NCBI GenBank assembly: GCA_002943765.1
Contig: PQWQ01000010.1
Coordinates: 250,501 to 314,500 of the forward strand
Direction of reading: 5' to 3'
DNA length: 64,000 bases
From: Psoroptes ovis
Taxonomy: Eukaryota > Arthropoda > Arachnida > Sarcoptiformes > Psoroptidae
Part shown: piece after piece, positions 51,701-59,715 of the stretch
Layout: each line of letters begins with the position of its first letter
Numbering within the stretch: position 1 is the first letter of the stretch
Notes under the pieces: model-generated
Databases searched by the model: none
What the model saw: only the letters and a program-made list of their open reading frames with translations
Told to the model about the DNA's origin: nothing
Translations under genes and position numbers: made by a program

Positions 51701-54150
51701 AATATGCTTTCATAGGGATACATGCAAACAAATGCAGACATTCAATGAAATTCATTTTTTCCCGAAATTTATGAAACATAATATTCCGGTAATTATATGA
51801 TTTATTATGGAGTTAATTATTATTATTATTTTATACAATCCTTTTTTCGCTTAGGTTGTCCGGAAAGTTTGGGCCGATTTTCATGAGCAACTCTGCGGAT
51901 TAAGCCGAATAAACTTTTCGGACAGCCTAATTTTTAAATATAAAATCATGAGTATTTAAGCATTCAAGAAGTCTTTCTTATTTTCTCGAATCTTAAAGAT
52001 AACAATTAAGTCGTCCGTGTGTGTGCCCTGTGTGTTGTATGCATGTTTAATATTTTTCATAATGACGATAATTCTCATATCGAGGAAAATTTTTTCAAAT
52101 TTCCGACTATTTCGAACAAACTATCCATTTTTCTGTAAGATCTGCAATTTGACAATTTATCATTTATATTCAAATATACACATACATATATTGTATGTGC
52201 AGTACACGGATAAGAAATTATTTTTTTTCGGAAAAAAATAAATGTCGGTCATCATCAATGATGGCCAGTTTGGAGCAAAAATTATCGCTGAACCATTGTG
52301 ATATGGAACATTTTTTTGGCAGAACAAGATAAACATAATAATTCAAAGATGCAATTTCTCAGAAAATTTTCACAAAAAAACATTAAGTAAAAGTGACAAA
52401 TTATTACAAGATCTTAAAGATCTTGAAGATTTAAAAGAAAAAAAAATTCATAAAAATGAAATTATTATGAAATTATCATCACAACATTATGACATATTGT
52501 AAAGAATAACAATGATAATGATAGCATCAAGCGATGATTTATGATATATGATGTTACTGGAAGCTTTGTTATACATGACATATGACACTCGATACAATGG
52601 CGTATAATAATAATAATTTTATGACAATGAAAAGTATTTTTTTGGTGGCCATTTTTGGGCCATTGTATTGTTCGGACAACCTAATACATATGGATGTACA
52701 ACCAGAGAATTTACACAATTGTTCCATGGCCAAAAGAACAAAGCACAAAAATTCAAAAAAAAACTTTCCATTACAAATATGAAATGAGCGCTTGTTGCTT
52801 GTAATTTTATACAGAAAAACTTCATTTCAAAACATGATGATTAAAATAGCAAAAATTCTCAAACAAACAAGTTGATAATTATAAATATTGTAATTATAAT
52901 TAGTATTAGCTGTCATACATTTCATTTCTTCAACTTAATAAACAGGTTGACAAACAGCAAAAAAATGTTTTTTTCGAAAAATGAAATGCAGCAACCAGAA
53001 ATCGTTGTCAAATGCATATGAAAACAGTTTGAAAAGTACACACGACAAACATATTTGTAAAGGTACAAGTGTTTACTTGTCATAATGTCAACCGTTTTTT
53101 TTTTTTGGACAATTTTACCTGGTAAACAAACAAACAAACACATGGAACACAATTGGTCAAATGACCTACTGTTTTTGCACAAACATTTGAACACATTGCC
53201 AGCAAACACACATTGACTAACTACCTTGGAAATCAACCTATTTTCTTCGGGTGAATTTAAAAGAAAATTAAATGAATTTTTAAAGATTAAAAATAAATGA
53301 AAATGAATTTTCTTAGCTTAGCTCAAAAATTCTCTTTGAATCTTTCTTAAATAAAACATAATGTAATTGGGTATTTATGAATCAGATAACCTAGAAAACA
53401 AAGCGAAAAACAATGGCGAAACTTACCACCTGATCGTTGGGCATTTACTGTATGAAATAATGATGGTGATGATGGTGATTGTAATGATGATAATGATAAT
53501 AATGTTAATATGACCAGAATTATATTTTTTATGAATTTATTATTATTATTTGAATTATAATGTTGATGCAATGATGATGTTGATGATAATGATAATGGTG
53601 ATGGTGATGAAGATGATGATAAATAATGATTATTATTATTATAATTTCGATGTTTTTGTCGATTTGAATAATTTAAATATTGTTTTCTCGGTGAAGGCTT
53701 TGAATGCTTTGAAGGCTTTGAATGTTGCTCATGCTTATAATTATTTTCATTATTTAAACATGAATTTATGAATGATAATTCTTTTGTTGGCAATTTTTCA
53801 GTTAAACATCGGTTATTGTTGTAATAATTATCATCGAATGATAATTTGGTCATCTTCTGAAGCTTTACCATTATCATTTGAATCAAATTTGGCATCGATT
53901 TGTGCTCGATATTTTCATTATTCGAATCTGAATCGATCATATTTATCACAATTTTCGACATAATTTTCAATATTGATGAATTATTATTATCGTCGTAATC
54001 AGTGCTGTCATCATCATTATCGATGATTAAATGATGATCATCATCATTGCCGTTTCCAGCGTATTCACCGTCATAATTAATGGTTGATTGAGAAACGTGA
54101 ATAGATTGATTATTGATTAATAGTTCATTTTGATCATCGATTGATGACAT
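17606..54150 (-). CDS. Giant single-pass cadherin, ~29 cadherin repeats (CDH23/protocadherin-like)
   Basis: I assembled 28 coding exons: 54150-53427, 45864-45799, 41978-41818, 41633-41577, 40523-40499, 40122-40052, 38039-37944, 37764-37645, 37569-37438, 33286-33187, 29367-29258, 28564-28499, 28327-25303, 25183-21408, 21339-21174, 21081-20987, 20832-20776, 20562-20376, 20308-20051, 19982-19834, 19776-19605, 19508-19183, 19084-18866, 18790-18549, 18459-18265, 18178-18035, 17976-17761, 17705-17606. They total 11,055 nt and 3684 residues, with every phase consistent. Mature EC1 begins near CRFYPLGENRRFERVAENLP. Calcium-linker motifs (DVNDHTP, DINDNAP, DENDNQP, DENDNVP) end most repeats, and several are degenerate (SNTHNHP, NEAEERDP). 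A membrane-adjacent domain, one transmembrane helix (~3505-3527) and a short Ser/Arg-rich tail follow. No laminin G or EGF domain was seen, which argues against Fat; the tail looks too short for Dachsous. Expected role: calcium-dependent adhesion at the cell surface. Confidence is for family and structure; the orthologue is unsettled. Confidence 0.93.
21408..25183 (-). CDS. Cadherin giant exon 14 (3776 bp, about EC13-EC24)
   Basis: One uninterrupted exon of 1258 full codons, entered in phase 1 and left at GAT|GTATGT. It encodes about 12 repeats, from NNHPPVFNKPSYTISINEN to VNVTIID. Canonical linkers (DENDNQP, DINDNSP, DENDNAP) are mixed with ones lacking key acidic residues (SNTHNHP, SETNTKCP, NEAEERDP). 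Loss of these residues usually means reduced calcium binding and a more flexible junction. Confidence 0.93.
25303..28327 (-). CDS. Cadherin giant exon 13 (3025 bp, about EC4-EC12)
   Basis: One uninterrupted exon from NDNSPIFEHSNYNV to VTIDVKDI. The donor AA|GTGAGT joins it to exon 14 by completing the Asn codon of DINNHPP. It encodes nine cadherin repeats. The penultimate linker is QESNDYPP. A Met-Gln-rich and Asp-rich insert (seven Asp codons near 25589-25609) sits in the last repeat. Confidence 0.93.
28565..29257 (-). other. Cadherin intron 11
   Basis: It contains a (TAA)n microsatellite at about 28916-28942 and ATC/ATT-rich simple sequence. The overlapping plus-strand ORFs here are low-complexity (Ile/His runs) and not credible genes. 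Confidence 0.8.
29663..29749 (+). mobile_element. Hairpin MITE-like element, class A (diverged)
   Basis: TTAGCAAGTTGTTCGGAAAG at the left, ACTTTTCGGACAGCCTAATA at the right. The core is TAGCCAATTTTTATTAACAA. Confidence 0.65.
30316..30399 (+). mobile_element. Hairpin MITE-like element, class A
   Basis: TATTATGTTGTCCGGAAAGT at the left and AACTTTTCGGACAACCTTAT at the right. The class A core TTTTCATAAGCAACTCTATT is present. Confidence 0.7.
30585..30669 (-). mobile_element. Hairpin MITE-like element, class B (reverse)
   Basis: TTAGATTGTCCGGAAAGTTT and ACTTTTCGGACAATCTAATA form the arms. The core TATCGTAGAAAATAATTGGA is the reverse of the core at 8738-8820. Confidence 0.75.
32701..32784 (+). mobile_element. 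Hairpin MITE-like element, class A
   Basis: TATTAGGTTGTCCGAAAAGT at the left; core GGCCGATTTTCATGAACAAC; damaged right end TTTTCGGAAAATGTTAAT. Confidence 0.72.
33766..33812. repeat. G+C-rich patch with nested small palindromes
   Basis: GGCTGAATCTCAGCC and CAGAGCTCAGCTCTG lie 4 bp apart and are followed by GCTGCGCGCAAGCC. The composition contrasts sharply with the surrounding AT-rich intron. Origin unknown. Confidence 0.5.
33959..34043 (+). mobile_element. Hairpin MITE-like element, class A
   Basis: TATTAGGTTGTCCACAAAAT at the left, GAACTTTTCGGACAACTTAA at the right, with TA on both flanks. Confidence 0.75.
34459..34543 (-). mobile_element. Hairpin MITE-like element, class A (reverse)
   Basis: TATTAGATTGCCCGAAAAGT and ACTTTCCGGACAACCTAATA form the ends. 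The core CAATAAAAGTTGCTCTAAAA marks reverse orientation. Confidence 0.72.
36653..36747 (+). mobile_element. Hairpin MITE-like element with a different core (class C)
   Basis: The arms GGTTGTCCGAAAAGTTTTGG and CAAAACTTTTCGGACAACC are a near-perfect inverted repeat. The ~45-bp core is itself nearly palindromic (GATTCATCATTGATTTTACA...) and differs from classes A and B. Confidence 0.72.
38040..40051 (-). other. Cadherin intron 6 (2.0 kb)
   Basis: No coding exon or hairpin element was recognised. A short sequence of higher G+C content lies near 39845-39935 and includes GCTGACGTGTTAAG, a weak resemblance to the GACGTA repeat. Confidence 0.7.
40499..40523 (-). CDS. Cadherin 25-nt micro-exon 5
   Basis: The exon is bounded by AAAACTAG| upstream and |GTAAGT downstream. 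It encodes EEAFLPVT plus the first base of the next codon. It joins KGASGT of exon 4 to VYVQDVNDHTPEF of exon 6, supplying a strand of EC1. Without it the frame would be lost. Confidence 0.85.
40524..41576 (-). other. Cadherin intron 4 (1.05 kb)
   Basis: AT-rich with no recognised element. The short ORF at 40811-41017 has no recognisable domain. Confidence 0.7.
43329..43413 (+). mobile_element. Hairpin MITE-like element, class B
   Basis: TATTAGGTTGTCCTATAAGT and ACTTGTGGGACAACTTAATA, with inner arms TTCTTGCCGTTTTT and AAAAATGGCAAGAA. The centre is T-rich. Confidence 0.78.
45453..45559. repeat. Paired-palindrome GACGTA repeat, copy B
   Basis: GACGTATTAATACGTTTTTA at 45453, GACGTACCAATACGTC at 45498, then CAGCCGGCATTCAAAAGTCA about 22-42 bp further on. 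Confidence 0.62.
48251..48336 (+). mobile_element. Hairpin MITE-like element, class A
   Basis: TATTAGGCTGTCCGTAAAAT at the left, AACTTTTCGGTCAGCCTTAT at the right. The core is TTTTCATGAACAACTCTATT. Confidence 0.75.
49222..49305 (+). mobile_element. Hairpin MITE-like element, class A
   Basis: TATTAGGTTGTCCGTAAAGT and AACTTTTCGGACAACCTGAT. The core is TTTTCAAGAGCATCTCTATT. Confidence 0.78.
50180..50264 (-). mobile_element. Hairpin MITE-like element, class A (reverse)
   Basis: TATTAGACTGTCCGAAAAGT and ACTTTGCGGGCAACTTAATA. The core AGTTGCTCATGAAAATCGGC shows reverse orientation. Confidence 0.75.
50698..50783 (+). mobile_element. Hairpin MITE-like element, class A
   Basis: The left end is shortened (TTATGTTGGCCGAAAAGTTT) and the right end intact (AACTTTTCGGACAACCTAAT). 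Confidence 0.73.
51481..51564 (-). mobile_element. Hairpin MITE-like element, class A (reverse)
   Basis: TATTAGATTGTCCGAAAAGT and ACTTTCCGGACAAACTAAAT. Reverse core GAGTTGCTCATGAAAATCGG. Confidence 0.76.
51850..51932 (+). mobile_element. Hairpin MITE-like element, class A
   Basis: CTTAGGTTGTCCGGAAAGTT and AACTTTTCGGACAGCCTAAT. Core GATTTTCATGAGCAACTCTG. Confidence 0.77.
52665..52688 (+). repeat. Right-end fragment of a hairpin element
   Basis: TTGTTCGGACAACCTAATA matches the right end. Upstream TGGCCATTTTTGGGCC may be the remains of a collapsed core. Confidence 0.45.
53427..54150 (-). CDS. Cadherin first coding exon with an internal signal sequence
   Basis: 724 bp from the ATG at 54150 to the donor TCAGGTG|GTAAGT. 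About 205 low-complexity residues (Asp, Asn, Ser, His-rich) come first. A hydrophobic core NIILVILTLLSLSS (~209-222) follows, then a likely signal-peptidase site HTVNA|QRSG near 237. The mature protein would start just before EC1. No Met lies close upstream of the hydrophobic core, so either the signal sequence has an unusually long n-region or a different start is used. Splicing to exon 2 in phase 1 gives RSGACRFYPLGEN. Confidence 0.75.
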
Positions 54151-55506
54151 TATTATTTGTAGGAAAATTGTTGATCATTAATAGACACACACAAACACAC
54201 GAAAATAAATCATTTAAATTTATAAATTCATTCAATAGTCACCACTAATAAATGAACTATGAATAATTTGATTTTCGGGAATACACCAGGAACAACAACT
54301 GAAATTTGATAATTTAAATTGTTTCAGCCGAATAATATAAATACAAATGTGTATTTGAAGAGTTATTATTGCTTGGAAATAACACTAATACTGAAAATCT
54401 AAAATTATACCGGAAATTTTCAATTTCAAAAAATTATAACAAAACAAACATAACAAATATAACAAAACCGATTACTTAAATATACTTTTTGAATTAATAA
54501 ATGAATGATGACTTTAAATGCCGGTAAATACTCTTGTAGAAATGAAAATAACAGAAATTACAGGGTTTAAATTGTTATGATTAGTATTTGAAGACTTATT
54601 TCTTCGTTGAAATTTGTATCAAAATAATTCAAAGCATTTTTCAGTTTAAAAAATTTGATACATTTGTTTCAAAATACACAAAATGATTTTGAGAACACGA
54701 AACAATTTAAAACGATATCAAAATAATTGATTATCACGAAAAATGTTCAAAACAAAAATATTTATTTAAGACAATATTTAAGATGAAAATGGATGAATTA
54801 CATCGTTGATCATTTCTGGAATTTTTTTTTTTTTGAAAATTTTAATTTCAATTTTCAATTATTTTGAATTGAATATAAATGCTTTGAAATTATGATTGAA
54901 TACAAACACAAATAAATAAATGAATAAAATCAATCAAATCAGTCAAACATTGTTCACATTGGACACTAAGTACTAAGACATTCACTAAGCACGCTAAGCA
55001 TCCAAATACAAAACGGCAATGAGAAATGAAATGAAATTGAGAATAAATATCTGAAATCATTCAAAGATAATAATAAAAATTGAATTGAAATTTCATTTCA
55101 TTTTGAATTTGTATTCGGGCTTTCTTTCTTATCATTTCATTTAACATATCACAATATTTTTTATTATAATTCGATATTGGAAATAAATCAGCAAAATAAA
55201 ATGTTCCATACACAAAATACATGGAGAGAATGATTGAATCAAATAAATAAAAATCAAATGTATGTGGAAGAGAAATTTTGGATTCAAGAAAGATTCAAGA
55301 AAAATGGATTGTGGAACCATTTTGGAATGAGAAAAGAAATTTGAAAAGACTCATCATATTGTTTGTAATAAGGACGAAAAGAGAATATACGAAGATATTT
55401 TTATAAATCAAATATGTTTCAATGAAAATACACAATGTGTAATGTGACTATCTCTTTCGATTGATTGTTAATAATAATAATAGTAAAAAATATTCAACAG
55501 GTAAAA

Positions 55507-55593
55507 TATTGGGCTGTCCGAAAAGTTTTGGCCGATTTTCATTAGCAACTCTATTATGATTGGGCCGAATGAACTTTTCGGACAACATAATAT
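55507..55593 (+). mobile_element. Hairpin MITE-like element, class A
   Basis: TATTGGGCTGTCCGAAAAGT at the left, AACTTTTCGGACAACATAAT at the right. Core TTTTCATTAGCAACTCTATT. Confidence 0.75.
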
Positions 55594-56223
55594 AATAATA
55601 AAATACATTCACAAATACATCATTGATTCAATTTTTGTTGCTGTTGCTGTTCATTTCATTTGATTTATATGTTGCTTTAAATGTAACAAAAAAATACATA
55701 AAAATAATCAAAACAAACAGGTAAAAATAATACATTTGTCGTTTGTGTCCGCGGATGATGAACATTTTCTCTTTTTAATTTTTAATGGAAAAAATAGTTT
55801 CAGCAAGAAAACAGCCAAAAATCTTCATTGAATTTAGGCCAATTTCTTTATCACAGAGAATGAGAAAACAACATTCATTCTCATTGAGAAACACAAGAGA
55901 AACATAATTTTCGAATGATTCTTATAACATAAGCATTTACCATAACAGCAGCAGCAGCATCAACTACAGTAACATATCGATTCAAATAGCGAAATTAATA
56001 TCATTTAAAATTGATTAAGAGTAAATGAATCAAATTATATTACATTATACATTTCCAATATGATATATTCGTGTGCCGAAAATCTACAACAGTTATTATC
56101 ATCTGTAACAATCGAAGCTCAAATGAATGAAATGGCAAACAATAAATCACACATCGAAATGAAAAAAAAGTCAAAATAAAAGATTTTCAAATCACGAATT
56201 GAAAAAAAAACTTTAATTGAAAA

Positions 56224-56308
56224 TATTAGATTGTCCGAAAAGTTTTGGCCGATTTTCATGAGCAACTCTTCGAATTAAGCCGAATGAACTTTTCGGTCAG
56301 CCTTATAT
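56224..56308 (+). mobile_element. Hairpin MITE-like element, class A
   Basis: TATTAGATTGTCCGAAAAGT and AACTTTTCGGTCAGCCTTAT. Core TTTTCATGAGCAACTCTTCG. Confidence 0.77.
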
Positions 56309-58510
56309 ATTTGATTCGAAAAAATTATTATTACAAATACTCAAACATATAAATACATAAACATTAGCAATTTATTCATCTACAGAAATGTTACATTTTT
56401 TAAATTTTAGAATGAATAAATTGACAATTTTGATTCATTCATCTAATATCAATTGAATGACAGCTAAAGATGATCATTCGAAAAAAAAATAATTTGAAAG
56501 AATTGTCATCAAATGACCTAGAATTACAGATATATATATTTTCATTTCCCAAATATCAAAAACGCCTAGCTTGTGGAAAACGGTGCACAATTTATAATGA
56601 TAATGATTTCAAAGGTTTAAGGATGATTTCTATTGTCATCACATCTCATTCACATACATACATACACAATTTCGATGTCATCATCATCATTTGCTAATCG
56701 TTTACCAGTTAATGATGATTTTGAAAAATGGATAATAATTGAAATTTTTGAAAAAACTATGCCTGAACCTATATACCTGCCAAAAAAAATGGTCGATCGA
56801 CCACCATTATCATGATCTTCAAACAATAAATGGTTAACCATCATTAAGATCATCATTTTAGCGAGGAAAATAAAAGATTTTCAATTGAAAAAACACCACA
56901 AATGACGATCAAAAACGGTGGTAATGATTCAGAAATAGATGCATTTATGGACATTGTCCAAAAAAACTCAAGTTAAATGCATTCACATATTAAAATGACA
57001 TTGAAATCAATGAAACACAATCACTTTTGACACATGACATTGTTCGGAAATTCTCAATTTCTCAAACCACAAAGATAATTGTTTAGGCTTACCTGTCAGT
57101 CAGTCAGCCGGTATTTCGGATTGTTGAGCAGGCATGAAAAATTGATTTGAATCGAATTGAATTGTTAGCACATAGACTGGAATATGTGTTTACCATTATT
57201 ATGATCATCAACATTTGATTTTCAATGGAATCTTCTTCGAATCAGAACAATAATATTCATAAGAATTGAAAAGGTTGATTGATTTTTGTTGGCCGAACAA
57301 TCGAACATCAAAACAATTGCGGCAAACATTCGATTCGAATCTAAATGATGATAATAATAATAACAATTATTATTGGATGGTCTTAAATATTTTCAAAAGG
57401 TTGCTTACCTGTTGAATTTCTTAGAAAATGATGTTCAAATTACTTGGTTTTATTCACTTTGAAGATTTTTTTTTCGCGGTTCACTTAACAGATATTTGAT
57501 TTTACATACCCATAATCGAACAAATCGGTTAAGATTTATTCGGAATTTATTCAAGTTTGAATCGTAAATATTGTTGATTATTAGTGTGATGGTGAGCACA
57601 AGTGAAATGGAAAACAATAAAGGTTTTCCGACTTGAATAATCGTTTGGTTTTTTTTCGCCGATGAAAATGAAGGAAAAACACTTGATTCAATGAAATGAT
57701 CAATTCATGGAAATTGGAAAATGGATTTGTGGCTTTTCCGCTTTTTTGGAACCATTATGATGAAATTATGATCATAATAAAACAACATAATCATCTATGA
57801 AATTATATTTTTCGAATTGTATTGTTATCATTGTACATTCATTATTATCATTATAACTAAGCTTACACGATGTTTCTTTTATTGTCATGTAATTACGATT
57901 GTTTATTTATCTTCTTTGATTCGATTCGATCCGAATCAATTGATCGATGATCGATTTTACTTTTTTTTGATCGGTTTTTTTGATCGGTATTTGTTTTATG
58001 ATTTATTTTTATGGAGTAAACAAAATGGAGCCGAAATTCATTTTAAAATATAAAACACAATGAACAACAATCGAAACAATGAAAATTTGAATGGTGTTTC
58101 GCTGGTCGTTTATTTCAAATTAATGATACTTGATTGTGGTCGAAATTTAAAGTTGATTGATTGATTGATCGACTGATCCATTTGATTGATGGATTGGTAA
58201 TTTTTCTGTTTTCGGTTTTGATTACAATCAAATTTGTAATCTAAAGTTCAATAAATTTAAATTTGTTTTGTTTGAGCTTGATTAAAGTTTGTGGAAATAT
58301 GACGCCATCTATTGATGAGATATGTTACTATAAAATATTTGATTTTTTTTTCAAAAATTTGAATCGGGAAAATACTTCAAGTACTTAGATTAGATCTGTC
58401 CCTCTAATTATCAAAGTACAACACTTGAAAATGATTATTGAAATGCTTTTTTCACGTGAATCAATCAACGATGATCTTGGGAACGGGAGGACCCGGATAT
58501 TTAAGGATCT

Positions 58511-58517
58511 TATATAA
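58511..58517 (+). promoter_or_regulatory. TATA box of the lipase gene
   Basis: TATATAA stands about 97 bp upstream of the lipase ATG. It predicts a transcription start near 58540 and a ~70-nt leader. A GCCATCTATTG motif is found further upstream near 58312. Confidence 0.5.
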
Positions 58518-58613
58518 TGATCAGAATGAATCCTCCATTGATGATTAAATCAAATCAAATCAAATTTTTTATTTATGATTATTTATTGATCAAGTCAATT
58601 TTGAAAATCCAAA

Positions 58614-59696
58614 ATGAAACTGGTATCACTTAGCTTAACATTGATTTTCGTTTGTGCCATTGATCACCTTCAATCGTCACCAATCGTTGATAAAGACGGT
58701 TGTTATAAAGATCTTGGTTGTTTCAACAATGGAATAATGAAACATACTGGCTATTTACCACAATCTCCTGAATTTATTCAAACAAAATTCTTCGCATATA
58801 ATCGTAATAATCGTGAAAATCCACGCTTAATTGATCCATACGATCCAAAAACCTTTGATATTATTGATAAGAACAAACAAGTTGTGTTCATAACACATGG
58901 TTGGCGTCAGTCAAGTGGGGAAGCTGTACTGCAAAGTATTAAAGATTCATTGTTGGAATTTAAATCAGATGAAGTTGGCACAGTCATAATGGTCGATTGG
59001 AGACGTGGTTCACTTATATTACAATATAAACAATCAGCAGCAAATACCGAATTGGTTGGCAGACAAATCGGTCATCTTTGCAATCAAATACATAAATCAC
59101 TTGATTTTGATGTCAAGAAATTCTATTTGATTGGCTTTTCATTGGGCGCACAAGTATCTGGACATGCTGGCAAATGGACTCGTAGTGAATATAATTGGAA
59201 ATTCGGCCGCATCACCGGTCTTGATTCAGCTGGACCTTCATTTGAATTTTACGAAGGTGCTCATTTGAGTAAAGATGATGCTTTACTTGTCGATGCTATT
59301 CATACATCGATTGGTGGCGTAGTACTTGATGGTGAATTAGGCATGACAAATCCTTATGCGCATTTAGATTTTTATCCTAATGGTGGCCTTGTCAGACAGC
59401 CAAAATGTCATTTTGTCAGTGGTTTTACATGCAGTCACAAATCTGCAGCTTTTTATTATGAAGCATCATTAAGTGCAGCTGATGAATGTCAATTCAATGC
59501 ACGTAAATGTGACAATTATGAAGATTTTGAAAATGATAAATGTGAATCCGATATAACCACTGTGCTAGGTTACGATGCACAAAAGACATATAAGAAAAAT
59601 GGAAATTATTATCTGAAAACTTCGTCCGAATATCCATTCTGTAATGTTAAGAGAACCGAATTAATTTTATTGACAAATTCCAATTTAATCGAGTAA
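58614..59696 (+). CDS. Secreted lipase of the pancreatic lipase family, phospholipase A1 type
   Basis: A single exon of 360 residues. The signal peptide MKLVSLSLTLIFVCAIDHLQ is followed by the mature chain. The triad is visible: Ser176 in GFSLG, Asp204 in GLDSAGPSF and His275 in TCSHKSAAF. VFITHGW (91-97) forms the oxyanion-hole region. The lid bounded by Cys265 and Cys273 has only seven residues between the cysteines. Short lids are typical of phospholipase A1 and venom PLA1 enzymes rather than of triacylglycerol lipases. Expected reaction: release of the sn-1 fatty acid from phospholipids, outside the cell or in the gut. An AATAAA overlaps the region just after the stop. The stop lies 19 bp from the stop of the opposing gene. 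No introns were seen, unlike its neighbours. Confidence 0.95.
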   Translation: MKLVSLSLTLIFVCAIDHLQSSPIVDKDGCYKDLGCFNNGIMKHTGYLPQSPEFIQTKFFAYNRNNRENPRLIDPYDPKTFDIIDKNKQVVFITHGWRQSSGEAVLQSIKDSLLEFKSDEVGTVIMVDWRRGSLILQYKQSAANTELVGRQIGHLCNQIHKSLDFDVKKFYLIGFSLGAQVSGHAGKWTRSEYNWKFGRITGLDSAGPSFEFYEGAHLSKDDALLVDAIHTSIGGVVLDGELGMTNPYAHLDFYPNGGLVRQPKCHFVSGFTCSHKSAAFYYEASLSAADECQFNARKCDNYEDFENDKCESDITTVLGYDAQKTYKKNGNYYLKTSSEYPFCNVKRTELILLTNSNLIE

Positions 59697-59715
59697 AATA
59701 AAATGGTTATACATA

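Larger units (their letters stand above)
45865..53426 (-). other. Cadherin intron 1 (7.6 kb) with a cluster of hairpin elements
   Basis: This is the largest intron in the window. It carries hairpin elements at 48251, 49222, 50180, 50698, 51481 and 51850 and a fragment at 52665, five of them within about 2.7 kb. No coding exon was seen. Confidence 0.8.
54151..58613. other. Intergenic region between the cadherin 5' end and the lipase gene
   Basis: This 4.5 kb holds two hairpin elements (55507, 56224), the cadherin promoter and the lipase promoter. Minus-strand donor-like sites near 57091 and 57409 (ACAG followed by GTAAGC) could end 5' UTR exons of the cadherin; this is unproven. Small ORFs at 56470-56856 on both strands have no recognisable domain. 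Confidence 0.55.

Noticed and set aside
17606..54150. Reading the cadherin locus as two or more separate genes
   Set aside because: All 28 exons join in consistent phase with GT-AG borders, and the repeats continue across every junction, including the two giant exons.
56470..56856. Possible small gene upstream of the lipase
   Set aside because: Short overlapping ORFs on both strands with no domain, no convincing splice partners and no signal peptide.
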